Shown here: positions 50,215 through 58,592 of the stretch, one piece after another | Numbering within the stretch: the stretch's first letter is position 1 | Layout: each line of letters starts with the position of its first letter | From: Nocardioides sp. ChNu-153 | GTDB taxonomy: Bacteria; Actinomycetota; Actinomycetes; Propionibacteriales; Nocardioidaceae | Direction: 5' to 3' | DNA: 64,000 bases | Assembly (NCBI RefSeq): GCF_030466625.1 | Contig: NZ_JADEVT010000005.1 | Coordinates: 62,001 to 126,000 of the forward strand | Made by a program: the position numbers and the translations under genes | Notes under the pieces: model-generated | Seen by the model: only the letters and a program-made list of their open reading frames with translations | The model's database searches: none | Told to the model about the DNA's origin: nothing

Positions 50215-50502
50215 ATCAAGGCTTGGCGTGGAGGCCGTTTCGCTCCGAGTTGGTCCTTCCATTTCGGCCTGGTTCTCGCGGGGTGGGGGATCTTCAACCT
50301 GTTGGAGGGCATCGTCAATCATCACCTGCTCGGTGTTCACCATGTGCGCGACGACATCGGCGCCCCACTGTCGTGGGATCTCGGGTTCCTAGCGTTCGGC
50401 GTGCCACTGGTCATCAGTGGGTGGCTGCTGCACAAGCGCGGTTCAGCGGTGATGGAGCGACGGGCACGAGCAGTGGCACGCCGAGCCTCGGTCGGCAGCT
50501 GA
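50215..50502 (+). pseudogene. DUF2243 membrane protein, 5' end removed by an IS
   Basis: The frame carries FGLVLAGWGIFNLLEGIVNH, HLLGVHHVRDD, LGFLAFGVPLVISGWLLH and a basic tail with a stop at 50502. The (W)GxFNxxEGxxxHHxLGxHHVRDD pattern is the DUF2243 hallmark. Family members have about 150-170 residues and four helices; only the last two helices remain. The missing part was removed at the border of the IS3 element. Function of the family is unknown. Confidence 0.75.
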
Positions 50503-50553
50503 AGAGGAACTGCGTGTGGCTGTCGCCCGCGCCGGACCTTCCGCCGACCTGCG

Positions 50554-51732
50554 CTACTCCAGGGGCAGGGACAGGTAGCCGCGGATGGGGCCAGAGCGGA
50601 GTCGAACGGCCGAATCCAGGTCGACTTCCCAGTCCGGTTGGCGGGCGAGGAGTGCCTGCAGCGCGATGCGCGCTTCGAGCCGCGCCAGCGCCGCGCCGAG
50701 ACAGAAGTGGATCCCACGTCCAAACGCGACCTGCCGTTCGGGAGCGCGATGGAGGTCGAAGTGGTCGGCGTCTGAGAATGCCTGGTCGTCTCGGTTGGCG
50801 GAGCCGAAGAGCAGCAGCACGGTTTCGCCAGTCGCCATGTGTTGTCCGTGCACGTCGACCGGCCGGGTAAGGGTGCGCGACAGGCCCTGGACGGGGGAGT
50901 CGTAGCGGAGCAGCTCTTCGACGGCGCCGGGAACGAGTTCTGGGCGGTCCGCCAGTTGCCGGCGGCTATCGGGCTGCTGAGCGAGCACGACCGCGCTGTT
51001 GGAGAGCAGGTTCGTGGTGGTCTCGTGTCCGGCCACGAGCAGCAGCAGACAGAAGCCGAGGAGCTCATCCTCGCTGAGGCGTTCGCCGTCGGCGTCGGCC
51101 TGGACCAGCGCGCTCATGAGGTCGTCCTGAGGGCGCGCGCGTCGTTCAGCAAGAAACTCTGAGAAGTAGTCGTAGAGGGATGTGGCGGCCTCCAGACCGG
51201 GGCCGAACTCGCCACGGGCGGGGTTGGACTGTATGAGAGTGGTGGACCACGTGCGGAAACGGTCACGGTCTGCCCGCGGCACGCCCAGCATGTCGGCGAT
51301 CACGATGGCCGGCAGCGGTCCGGAGAACCCAGAGACAAAGTCCCACCCATCCGACTTCGGTGAATCATCGAGCAGATCGTCCACGATGGAGTGGATGTGG
51401 GGTTCGAGTGCGGCGATTCGCCGGGGGGTGAACGCCTTGCTGACGATCTTGCGCAGCGCGGTGTGTCGCGGTGGGTCGGTCATGATGAGCATGGGCAAGA
51501 ACAACTGGGTCATGTCCACCCCGGGAGGGGTCGGGAAGATCCCGGACGCAGAGGAGTAGGTCGCCGGGTCGGCGAGCGCCGCGCAGACGTCGACGTATCG
51601 GCTGAGCACCCAGGTGTTCGCCTGCTCCGACCAGTAGGCGGGGACTTCACTGCGCAGCTGCCGGTAGACCGGGTAAGGGTCAGCGATGATGTCGGGATCG
51701 AACGGGCTGTAGGTCAGCTGCTGGTTGCTCAT
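50554..51732 (-). CDS. Cytochrome P450
   Basis: A 392-residue soluble bacterial P450. Helix I has LLLVAGHETTTNLL (acid/Thr pair for oxygen activation), helix K has VEELLRYDSPVQ (ExxR), and the haem loop is FGRGIHFCLGAALARLEARI with the ligand Cys. The length is typical of class I enzymes that use ferredoxin. The substrate is unknown; the sequence type resembles actinobacterial P450s for macrolides, terpenes or steroids. No ferredoxin is adjacent. A perfect palindrome (51925-51939) lies upstream and may be its operator. Codon use is less G+C-extreme than in the chromosome to the left, as expected for the island. Confidence 0.95.
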   Translation of the reverse strand: MSNQQLTYSPFDPDIIADPYPVYRQLRSEVPAYWSEQANTWVLSRYVDVCAALADPATYSSASGIFPTPPGVDMTQLFLPMLIMTDPPRHTALRKIVSKAFTPRRIAALEPHIHSIVDDLLDDSPKSDGWDFVSGFSGPLPAIVIADMLGVPRADRDRFRTWSTTLIQSNPARGEFGPGLEAATSLYDYFSEFLAERRARPQDDLMSALVQADADGERLSEDELLGFCLLLLVAGHETTTNLLSNSAVVLAQQPDSRRQLADRPELVPGAVEELLRYDSPVQGLSRTLTRPVDVHGQHMATGETVLLLFGSANRDDQAFSDADHFDLHRAPERQVAFGRGIHFCLGAALARLEARIALQALLARQPDWEVDLDSAVRLRSGPIRGYLSLPLE

Positions 51733-51924
51733 CGGTATCTCCAGGTGGCTTCATCGTCTGCTTCGTTCCCAGGCGCCCTCGACGCCGCTCCACCTTCGAA
51801 CGGCCGGATCTGGTGTGGCGTGTGGTTCGCCTGTGCAGTGCCGCGAGGGGCGCAACGGCAGGAGGCGGCGATCGGCCTGGGGCCGTGGACTATCAGACAA
51901 CCCTCTCAGTTTCAACAATGAGTT

Positions 51925-51939
51925 TGTACTCTGAGTACA
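51925..51939. promoter_or_regulatory. TetR-type operator TGTACTC-T-GAGTACA
   Basis: A perfect 7-1-7 palindrome in an A+T-rich patch upstream of the P450 gene. Its half-site, TGTAC with flanking T, is shared by the palindrome at 57189-57205 next to a TetR gene, so one regulator could bind both. Confidence 0.55.
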
Positions 51940-52022
51940 GCACACCCCGTCATTCAAGTCGAGACTCCTGGCGGCGCCAAAGTGTCGTCCGGTGCCGACT
52001 CAGCGCACCCCAGACGGAGGAC

Positions 52023-52253
52023 TCACCCACGCCGCGCCGCTCGCCTCATGGCGAGGCCCAGAGCAGCGGTGATGACGATCAGGTCTTGGCTCAGCAGGGC
52101 GGTCGGCATTCCGAGGATCCGCTGGGGGATGCTGTGCTGGTCGTAGGGCGAGCTGCCGGGTATGAACCGGGTCAGGTTGAACGGCGCCGCCCAGCAGGGC
52201 GATCGGCAGCAGTGCCGCGCCGGTGACCAGCCGCTCCGAGGAGGGGTCGCGCG
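52023..52253 (-). pseudogene. Frameshifted C-terminal fragment of a membrane protein
   Basis: On the minus strand LVTGAALLPIALLGGA is followed, after a one-base shift, by FNLTRFIPGSSPYDQHSIPQ, RILGMPTALLSQDLIV and ITAALGLAMRRAARRG-stop. The pieces look like two membrane helices joined by a polar loop. There is no start, and the frame is broken, so it is a relic. I do not recognise the family. It occupies most of the gap between the P450 and a TetR gene. Confidence 0.5.
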
Positions 52254-52311
52254 GCCGGCGACTGCGCAGCGGCCGGTCCGGGGGGCCGCGACCAGAATGT
52301 GATGTGCAGAT

Positions 52312-52340
52312 CAGGCAATTTTGCCTGTTGGGCAAGTGCC
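52312..52340. promoter_or_regulatory. Probable operator of the downstream TetR gene
   Basis: CAGGCAATTTTGCCTG (52312-52327) has perfect 7-bp arms around TT, followed at once by TTGGGCAAGTGCCT, a second related half-site set. It lies 29 bases before the preferred TetR start, the usual place for autoregulation. Confidence 0.55.
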
Positions 52341-52355
52341 TGGGAGGCTATGGCC

Positions 52356-52955
52356 GTGACCCAAGGCCTGAGGGAGAGGAAGCGTGCGGCGACGGCACAG
52401 GCGCTTGCCGAGGCTGCCTTTGGCCTGGCGAAGGAGCGCGGCCTGGACGGGTTCGTGATCGACGAGGTCGCAGAGTTGGCCGGCTACTCGCGTCGTACAT
52501 TCGCGAACCACTACCCCTGCAAGGAAGCGGCGGTGGCATCGGTCGCCTACGCCGGTATTGAGGCTGCCGCCGACGCACTCGAGGACGTGTCGGATGGGCG
52601 CCCGTTACTGGACGCGGTCGAGGTCGTGCTGCGGCTGCAGTTGACGACAGCGGGGCTTTCCCGGATGCGGGAGGTGCTGGCGTTGGCGCGCGCGCATCCA
52701 TCGTTGGAGCCTCACGTCTATCACGTCCAGCACCGGATGCGGTTGGAGGTCGAGGAGCGGGTGGCCGCCGTGGCGGCCGGACGCTATCCGGCTTCCTACC
52801 TCACCCTGTTGGTCGGCGCCGTCTACGGCATGGTCTCCACCGCGCTGGAGGGGCTCGTCGACGTCCGCCTTCCTGGCGATCCGCCGAGTCGCGACGCCGT
52901 GGAGTTCGACGAGTTCCTGACTGAGGTCTTCAATCACCTCCGTACCGGGTTCTGA
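52356..52955 (+). CDS. TetR-family regulator of the adjacent MmpL transporter
   Basis: A 199-residue repressor. The N-terminal helix-turn-helix (LAEAAFGLAKERGLDGFVID, VAELAGYSRRTFANHYPCKE) is standard; the C-terminal ligand domain is variable. I prefer GTG 52356 because GGGAGG lies eight bases before it, while the ATG two codons earlier is only two bases from that site. It is 29 bases upstream of the MmpL-type transporter gene on the same strand and probably represses the pair until the exported compound or an inducer binds. A palindromic operator lies just upstream. Confidence 0.9.
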   Translation: MTQGLRERKRAATAQALAEAAFGLAKERGLDGFVIDEVAELAGYSRRTFANHYPCKEAAVASVAYAGIEAAADALEDVSDGRPLLDAVEVVLRLQLTTAGLSRMREVLALARAHPSLEPHVYHVQHRMRLEVEERVAAVAAGRYPASYLTLLVGAVYGMVSTALEGLVDVRLPGDPPSRDAVEFDEFLTEVFNHLRTGF

Positions 52956-52984
52956 CCCGCACATCACTCGCTGAGGAGCAGCCC

Positions 52985-55303
52985 ATGTCCACGTTCTTGT
53001 ACCGCCTCGGGCGCGGTTGCTTCGGCAAGCCCTGGCCCATCATCGTCGGGTGGGTGTTGGTGCTGGCTGCCGTCGTCGCTGCACTGGTGGTCAACGGGGT
53101 GAAGGTGACCTCGGAGATGAAGATCGACAACACCGAGGCCCAGCAGGTTCTCGATCGGGTCTCTCGGGAGCTGCCGGAGGCATCGGGAGGCCAGGCCAGT
53201 GTGGTGTTCACCGTTCCAGACGGCGACCGGCTGGATACCCCCGCGCGGATGGCCGCGATCGCTGAGACGGTCCAGGACGTCTACGAGCTGGACCAGGTCA
53301 TCAACCCGGCTGACTTGAGCCAGGGTCAGGGGCAGCCGCCGGGAGGGCCTGGGGCTGACCAGCCGGAAAGCGGGCCGGGGACGGCGCCGCCGTACCAGCC
53401 GCTGGTCCTCGACGGGACCCCGGTGCCGGGGGTGCTGGTCTCGACTCAGGCGCCAGTGGCGCTGTTCCAGTTCCAGTTCACCGTGCCGTCCACGTCGCTG
53501 ACCGACGATCAGGTCTCCGCGGTCTTGTCGGTCGTCGAGGATGCGGAGCGGGGCACCGGTCTGCGGGTCCTGCCGAGTGACTCGCTGAAGGCGATCGAGA
53601 TCCCGGTCGGCGCCGCCGAGGTGGTCGGTCTCGCGGTCGCGGCCGTGGTCCTCGTTCTTACGCTTGGCTCGCTCGTCGCCGCTGGCCTTCCATTGATCAC
53701 CGCCCTCGTCGGGGTCGGGGTGGGCGTGGGAACGGCGTTTGCCCTGTCGACGACGGTGGAGATGAACACCGCAACCCCTGTCCTGGCGTTGATGATCGGC
53801 CTCGCGGTGGGAATCGACTACGCGTTGTTCGTGGTCAACCGGCAGCGGCGACTGATCATCGATCGCGACCTCGACGCCCGCGAGGCGGCTGGCCGGGCGG
53901 TTGGAACGGCAGGCAGCGCCGTGCTCTTCGCCGGTCTCACCGTGATCGTGGCCTTGGTCGCGCTCACCGTCATTGGCATCTCCATGCTCACCACCATGGC
54001 TCTGGTCGCCGCGGCCACGGTGCTGCTCGCTGTCCTCATCGCGCTGACCCTGCTGCCGGCTCTGCTCGGACTGATCGGGGAGCGGATCGTGTCGGCCAAA
54101 GCCCGCAAGAAGGGGCATACCCGCCGGGAGGAGGACAGCCACAGCGTGGCCGACCACTGGGTCAAGGCGGTGGTGCGGTTCCGTTGGCCGGTGATCCTCG
54201 GTGTAGTGGCGGTCTTGGGGGTGGGTGCTGTTCCCGCGGCGAGCATGGACCTCGGCTTGCCGACGGGTGCCAGCGCAAACACCGACACCGCCGCGCGGCA
54301 GAGCTACGAGGCGGTCACCCGCGGGTTCGGTGAGGGGTACAACGGTCCGTTGCTGGTGACCGTGGAGTCCGCCGATGGCGCCGCCGTCACGCCTCGGACC
54401 CTCGGCGCGGTGACCCAACAGCTCCAGCAGCGCAAGGAGATCGTCGCTGCGGTGCCAGTGGGCACCAGTCAGGACGGGGAGATGGCAGTCCTCAGTGTCA
54501 TCCCCACCTCGGGCCCAGACGACGATGCCACGGCCGACCTCGTTCAGGCGCTCCGTTCACCCAGCTCGGCTGTCGCCCAGGATCATGACGTCGTGATCGG
54601 CGTCACTGGCTTCACCGCTATCGGCATCGACATGTCCGACCGGCTCGCCGAGATCGTCCCGCTGTACCTGATCATCATTGTGGGGCTGTCGCTCCTGATT
54701 CTGCTGGTGGTGTTCCGGTCACTCGTCGTACCGATCCAGGCCACGCTCGGGTTCCTGCTCAGCATCTTGGCGACCTTCGGGGTGACCACTGCGGTGTTCT
54801 CTTGGGGATGGCTTGGCTGGATGGTGGGGGTCGACACCGGCGGGCCATTGTTCAGCTTCATCCCGGTCATTGTCACCGGAATCCTCTATGGGCTAGCGAT
54901 GGACTACCAGGTCTTCCTGGTCTCCTCGATGCGCGAGTCCCACGTCCACGGCCACCACGGCGAGGCCGGCGTGGTTCACGGTTTCGATCAGGCCAGCCGT
55001 GTCGTGGTCGCCGCCGCGGTGATCATGGTCTCGGTGTTCGCCGGCTTCATCTTCAGCCATGACGTGATGATCAAGCAGATCGGCTTCGCGCTTGCGATCG
55101 GCATCCTCATCGACGCCTTCTTGGTCCGCATGACCTTGACTCCGGCGCTGATGTCGCTGTTCGGCGACAAGGCCTGGTGGTTGCCGCGTTGGCTGGACCG
55201 GATGCTGCCCGACCTCGATGTCGAGGGCGACAGGCTCCTGCGCATGCTCACGGAACGTCAGGACACGGAGGTGGCGCGTCGTCCTGAGGTCATCGGCAAG
55301 TAG
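52985..55303 (+). CDS. MMPL/RND-family transporter
   Basis: A 772-residue membrane transporter. An N-terminal helix (PIIVGWVLVLAAVVAALVV) and a porter loop of about 150 residues precede five helices. The second half repeats this. The proton-relay Asp-Tyr pairs are present in both halves (VGIDYALFVVNRQR and LAMDYQVFLVSSMRE). The usual length and duplicated layout fit MmpL proteins that export lipids, siderophores or drugs using the proton gradient. Charged His residues after the second pair (HVHGHHGEAG) are a local oddity. It is in one operon with the upstream TetR gene. Confidence 0.95.
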   Translation: MSTFLYRLGRGCFGKPWPIIVGWVLVLAAVVAALVVNGVKVTSEMKIDNTEAQQVLDRVSRELPEASGGQASVVFTVPDGDRLDTPARMAAIAETVQDVYELDQVINPADLSQGQGQPPGGPGADQPESGPGTAPPYQPLVLDGTPVPGVLVSTQAPVALFQFQFTVPSTSLTDDQVSAVLSVVEDAERGTGLRVLPSDSLKAIEIPVGAAEVVGLAVAAVVLVLTLGSLVAAGLPLITALVGVGVGVGTAFALSTTVEMNTATPVLALMIGLAVGIDYALFVVNRQRRLIIDRDLDAREAAGRAVGTAGSAVLFAGLTVIVALVALTVIGISMLTTMALVAAATVLLAVLIALTLLPALLGLIGERIVSAKARKKGHTRREEDSHSVADHWVKAVVRFRWPVILGVVAVLGVGAVPAASMDLGLPTGASANTDTAARQSYEAVTRGFGEGYNGPLLVTVESADGAAVTPRTLGAVTQQLQQRKEIVAAVPVGTSQDGEMAVLSVIPTSGPDDDATADLVQALRSPSSAVAQDHDVVIGVTGFTAIGIDMSDRLAEIVPLYLIIIVGLSLLILLVVFRSLVVPIQATLGFLLSILATFGVTTAVFSWGWLGWMVGVDTGGPLFSFIPVIVTGILYGLAMDYQVFLVSSMRESHVHGHHGEAGVVHGFDQASRVVVAAAVIMVSVFAGFIFSHDVMIKQIGFALAIGILIDAFLVRMTLTPALMSLFGDKAWWLPRWLDRMLPDLDVEGDRLLRMLTERQDTEVARRPEVIGK

Positions 55304-55434
55304 TGGCCCGCCCTCACGGCCGCGTGCGAAGGAGGGGGCGGTGTGGCCGGGGCGCGTGCTGGTCTGCGTCACCGGCACATGTAGCGAGCCTGGCTCGGCC
55401 CGTACGGGATGAAGGGATCCGCCCGCTCGCGCGA

Positions 55435-55761
55435 CTATCGAAGCGGCCTCGGTCGGCCGTGGCGTACCCTTGGCCGCGTCCCGCCGTGAGGCTCATTCAC
55501 CGGCGGGGAGCACCGAAGCCGGAGGAATTCCTCGATCTCGCGCAGGCCGCGCGCGATGTCTCTGTCGATACGGCTCCTTCGTCGCTGCTCGCGCCGCTCA
55601 AGCCAGTCACGCTCCCATTGCTGCCACTCGCGGTAGCCGCCACATCCGAACCACCAGCAACTCCCGAAGGCCACCATTCCGCCATAGAGCCACCACGCCG
55701 CATGCCACACCACGTCGGAGAGCAGGTCCGCCATTGGCTGCCAGACAGGCCCGCGGTTCAT
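55435..55761 (-). CDS. Small Trp-rich membrane protein with basic coiled coil
   Basis: About 108 residues from ATG 55761, with GGGGGTG seven bases upstream. A Trp-rich membrane segment (VVWHAAWWLYGGMVAFGSCW) is followed by a highly charged helix (WQQWERDWLERREQRRRSR and IDRDIARGLREIEEFLRL). I do not recognise the family. The frame is open upstream, but that part overlaps a palindromic operator at 55819. The tail is basic and may be partly a read-through of noncoding sequence. Confidence 0.5.
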   Translation of the reverse strand: MNRGPVWQPMADLLSDVVWHAAWWLYGGMVAFGSCWWFGCGGYREWQQWERDWLERREQRRRSRIDRDIARGLREIEEFLRLRCSPPVNEPHGGTRPRVRHGRPRPLR

Positions 55762-55818
55762 TGGGTCACCCCCAACGGACGCGAACGGGAAGAGAGAAGC
55801 GTCCGGATGGCAGCACGC

Positions 55819-55842
55819 TACATGCCGTCGTGCATGCACGTA
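55819..55842. promoter_or_regulatory. TetR-type operator, copy with one mismatch
   Basis: TACATGC, ten bases, GCACGTA: the same 7-N10-7 layout as the site at 58503-58526 (TACATGC-N10-GCATGTA), with one mismatch. It lies 58 bases upstream of the small membrane protein gene. Confidence 0.5.
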
Positions 55843-55878
55843 AGTCCGTCACGAGTGGGTAGCGCTCGGCCACCCGGA

Positions 55879-56514
55879 TCACCAGAGGTTCGGGCCTGTC
55901 TTCTCATCGAGATTTCGCACATGCCGCGCGACACGTACGAGGATTCGCTGCAGTCGGTCGAAGTACCCGGGTAGCTGCTCGAGCACGGCGGTGCTCCGGT
56001 TGAGACGTTCCAGGCTCTCGGGGAGTGGCCCCGCGGTGTCTGCGAGCCTCCGCATCGGCCTCCTCACCTCCGTCAGTGGCTCGACGAGGTCGCGATCGAG
56101 CCGACGTAGCGAGGTCTGGAGGCCCTCGAGCTGCCCGGAGAGGGCCGCGATCTTGGGGGCGGCCTCGCCGAGCGGCTTGGAGGTCCGCTGCAGGGCCGCC
56201 AGGTCATCCAAGAGTTGGTTGATCTGGCCGGCGAGGGTTTCGATGTGCGGCGCGACCGCGGAGAGGTCCTCGGTCGCGGTGGCCACAGGGGGAGTGAGGC
56301 TCTCGACATTGCGGTCGATCCTCTCTACCTGGTCCAGGGTGTCCGGCGCTCGGTCAACCACTTCTAGGGCCGCCGGCATGTCGGAGGCCGCCCGCACCAG
56401 CCGGGGGATGTGCGGCAGCAGCAGGGCGACCGCAACGGTGAGGACGAACAGTGCCAGTGCGAGGACAGCGGTCAGTACGCGGACTGCCCAGATCGGCAGG
56501 GCTTGGTTTAGCAC
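55879..56514 (-). CDS. Single-span membrane protein with long coiled coil
   Basis: A 211-residue protein. The N-terminal membrane helix is VRVLTAVLALALFVLTVAVA; the rest is one long extracytoplasmic coiled coil with heptads (LDQVERIDRNVESLTPPVAT, LAGQINQLLDDLAALQRTSK, IAALSGQLEGLQTSLRRLDR). It resembles the coiled-coil parts of Mce/MlaD-associated proteins but lacks the MlaD domain. It may scaffold the transporter at the membrane. It sits on the minus strand downstream of a TetR gene (56573-57160), 58 bases away, and may share its transcript. Confidence 0.7.
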   Translation of the reverse strand: MLNQALPIWAVRVLTAVLALALFVLTVAVALLLPHIPRLVRAASDMPAALEVVDRAPDTLDQVERIDRNVESLTPPVATATEDLSAVAPHIETLAGQINQLLDDLAALQRTSKPLGEAAPKIAALSGQLEGLQTSLRRLDRDLVEPLTEVRRPMRRLADTAGPLPESLERLNRSTAVLEQLPGYFDRLQRILVRVARHVRNLDEKTGPNLW

Positions 56515-56572
56515 GTCGTAAGATCCTCGTCTGTCGGGACCGGCACCGTCGCTTGCGGCCGCGCGGTCGGGG

Positions 56573-57160
56573 TCAGCGCTGACGCAGCCGCAGGCCGTCG
56601 AGGACCAGGGTCGTCACGGCGCTCGCGATGCGCTCCTGGTCCAGGGCCTGGTCGGTGACAAGGTAGGACAGGGCGCTGATGGTGACCGCACCGAAGACCG
56701 CCATGGCACCCGACTCCGGATCGGGCACCTGCCGCAGCGAGCCCTCAGTCACGCCGTCCTCGATCAGCGACTGTACGGGCTGGTAGTAGGCCGCATGAAT
56801 CATCGCTGCGATCTCAGGGATACGGCCCGCACGTCCTAGCTCACCCACCAAAGCCCGGCAGATCGCCGGCTGCTCCGCCATCACCCGCAACTGCGCTCGA
56901 ATCACCTCGGCGAGCCGGGCCGCTGCCGACCCTTCCGACTCGACGGCGATGGCCACCTCATCCGCAACGCGGTTCAAGGTGTCGCGGAACAGAAAGGCAA
57001 GGATCTCCTCCTTGCCGGCGAAGTAGTAGTACAACGTCGCCTTGGGAATCCCAGTGGCAGCAGCGATGTCCTCGATCTTGGTCTGCTCGACACCGTGATC
57101 GGCGAACAGCTCCGCTGCGACGCTGAGTTTGACCGCCGTGTGAGCCGGGACAGTACGCAC
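56573..57160 (-). CDS. TetR-family transcriptional regulator
   Basis: A 195-residue repressor. The helix-turn-helix reads VKLSVAAELFADHGVEQTKI and IAAATGIPKATLYYYFAGKE, followed by a helical ligand domain typical of regulators that sense lipophilic compounds. I chose GTG 57160 since the frame upstream runs through the palindrome TTGTACCGAGAGTACAA (57189-57205), which is best explained as the operator. The same half-sites recur upstream of the P450 gene, so that gene may be in its regulon. The coiled-coil membrane gene follows on the same strand. Confidence 0.9.
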   Translation of the reverse strand: MRTVPAHTAVKLSVAAELFADHGVEQTKIEDIAAATGIPKATLYYYFAGKEEILAFLFRDTLNRVADEVAIAVESEGSAAARLAEVIRAQLRVMAEQPAICRALVGELGRAGRIPEIAAMIHAAYYQPVQSLIEDGVTEGSLRQVPDPESGAMAVFGAVTISALSYLVTDQALDQERIASAVTTLVLDGLRLRQR

Positions 57161-57188
57161 CGACGTGGATCCCTTCGCTGTGCTGGGC

Positions 57189-57205
57189 TTGTACCGAGAG
57201 TACAA
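57189..57205. promoter_or_regulatory. TetR-type operator upstream of the 56573-57160 regulator
   Basis: TTGTACCGAGAGTACAA has perfect TTGTAC / GTACAA outer arms and lies 29 bases upstream of the chosen start, a natural place for autoregulation. Compare 51925-51939. Confidence 0.6.
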
Positions 57206-57384
57206 ACATGGCGTCCATCTGCACAACTGACCGCGTCAGCCGACGGCCCGGGGTCGGGGCCGGATTGGCGAGCCGCTCGAGTGGTCCCGATCCCGGGTGT
57301 GAGCGTCAGCGGATGCCCGGATTGGAGGCGCAGGCCGCAGGCCGCGAGCGATGGCCCGAGGCGGCCCTGCAAGGACGGGCGCGG

Positions 57385-57879
57385 TCAATCCGCAGGCACG
57401 CCAGGTGGACTGCCCTGAGCGAAGTGCTCGACAGACACTTTCACGAACACGGCCGTAGAAGTGATGACCGCGCGACCGGCTGGCTCGGTTGCACGGGCAG
57501 CGACGAACAGCTTGCGCCCTTCGCGCCGGACGACATCGGCCTGGAGTCGGTACTCCGCTCCGATGAGTACCGGTGCCAAATACTCGATCGTCAGTTGGCG
57601 GGTGACGGCAGGGCCTCCTTCGAGGAAAAGCAGGCAACCGTAAAGGTCATCGACAACGGTGGCGACTGCGCCGCCATGGACAATGCCCGGTGCGCCTACG
57701 TGACGATTGTCGAACGTGTGCCAAGCCTGCACACCATCCCCGTGCCGCAGGGCCCGGAGGTGGTGCCCATGGGGATTGTTCGGGCCGCACCCCAGGCAGT
57801 GGTCGTGGTGAGTCGGGAGTTCAGCCCCGTCCGGGTAGACGGTGAACTTCTCCGCCCACATGGCCAGCAGCGCTTGCAT
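57385..57879 (-). CDS. PaaI-like hotdog-fold thioesterase
   Basis: About 164 residues. The hotdog core is preceded by HHDHCLGCGPNNPHGHHL, a Cys/His-rich segment common in one PaaI branch. The active-site region is GAPGIVHGGAVATVVDD (His-Gly-Gly and Asp), and RQLTIEYLAPVLIGAEYRL is the dimer strand. It likely hydrolyses acyl-CoA thioesters. ATG 57879 is one base past the stop of the upstream TetR gene, so the two are co-transcribed. Upstream in-frame GTG codons are alternative starts. Confidence 0.88.
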   Translation of the reverse strand: MQALLAMWAEKFTVYPDGAELPTHHDHCLGCGPNNPHGHHLRALRHGDGVQAWHTFDNRHVGAPGIVHGGAVATVVDDLYGCLLFLEGGPAVTRQLTIEYLAPVLIGAEYRLQADVVRREGRKLFVAARATEPAGRAVITSTAVFVKVSVEHFAQGSPPGVPAD

Positions 57880-57880
57880 G

Positions 57881-58492
57881 TCAGCCACGAGGACCGCCCT
57901 GGAGGCGCTGCGCCCAGGCAGCCAAGACTTCGCTCTGCCGTTCATGGGAATGAGGAGCGAGCAGACCGCTAACCCCTCGACCGAGAAGGAGATCCAGGGT
58001 GAGTCGGATTTCGATGGGGTCCTGTGTGACGTAGGTGCGGCACATCTCGGCGAGCTCCGCGTTCACGCGGTCTTCGGTGGGGACCAACTCTGCCCGCAGC
58101 TCTTCGTGAGCGCGGGCGGCCACCCACAGTTCGAGGCTCGCCGCATACAAGGGCCCCGACAGCGCATCTGATAGCAGGCGGAGCGCCGTCCCTCGCCTCC
58201 TGTGGTCGGTCGCCCCCCCGTCCTCGGCGTCACGGAGCTCGAGCTGGGCCATCTGCTCTCGGACGCGGCGCAGGCGCTGCTGCGCCAAGTGCTCAACCGC
58301 CGCCACGACCAACTGGTCGCGTGTCCCGAAGTGGTGCAGCTGCGCGCCGCGAGAAAGGCCCGCTCGAGCCGCGACCGCGGCGCTGGTTGTCCCCGTATAG
58401 CCGAGCTCGGCAAGGCATGTGACCGTCGCGTCCAGCAATGCCCGACGGGTAGCAGCCGAGCGGTCTTCTTGTCGTCCTAGCTTCAGCGGCAC
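57881..58492 (-). CDS. TetR-family regulator linked to a thioesterase
   Basis: A 203-residue regulator starting at GTG 58492. The helix-turn-helix is ALLDATVTCLAELGYTGTTS and VAARAGLSRGAQLHHFGTRD, with a long helical C-terminus. It is co-transcribed with the thioesterase and divergent from the BtrH-like gene. The palindrome TACATGC-N10-GCATGTA lies between them at 58503-58526, only ten bases upstream of this start, and could control both directions. A second copy of the site near 55819 suggests at least one more target. Confidence 0.9.
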   Translation of the reverse strand: MPLKLGRQEDRSAATRRALLDATVTCLAELGYTGTTSAAVAARAGLSRGAQLHHFGTRDQLVVAAVEHLAQQRLRRVREQMAQLELRDAEDGGATDHRRRGTALRLLSDALSGPLYAASLELWVAARAHEELRAELVPTEDRVNAELAEMCRTYVTQDPIEIRLTLDLLLGRGVSGLLAPHSHERQSEVLAAWAQRLQGGPRG

Positions 58493-58500
58493 AGCCTGAG

Positions 58501-58528
58501 TCTACATGCGTGCATGAATGCATGTAGA
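58501..58528. promoter_or_regulatory. Palindromic operator between TetR and BtrH-like genes
   Basis: TCTACATGC (58501-58509) and GCATGTAGA (58520-58528) are perfect 9-bp arms around ten bases that contain an inner TGCATG. It lies in the divergent promoter region of the TetR gene and the BtrH-like gene. Confidence 0.65.
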
Positions 58529-58592
58529 TTCGCGCCCACCGTTTGACGGGCACACGCTCGCGCAGAGTGCTCCGACTACTCCAGGAGTTCCC

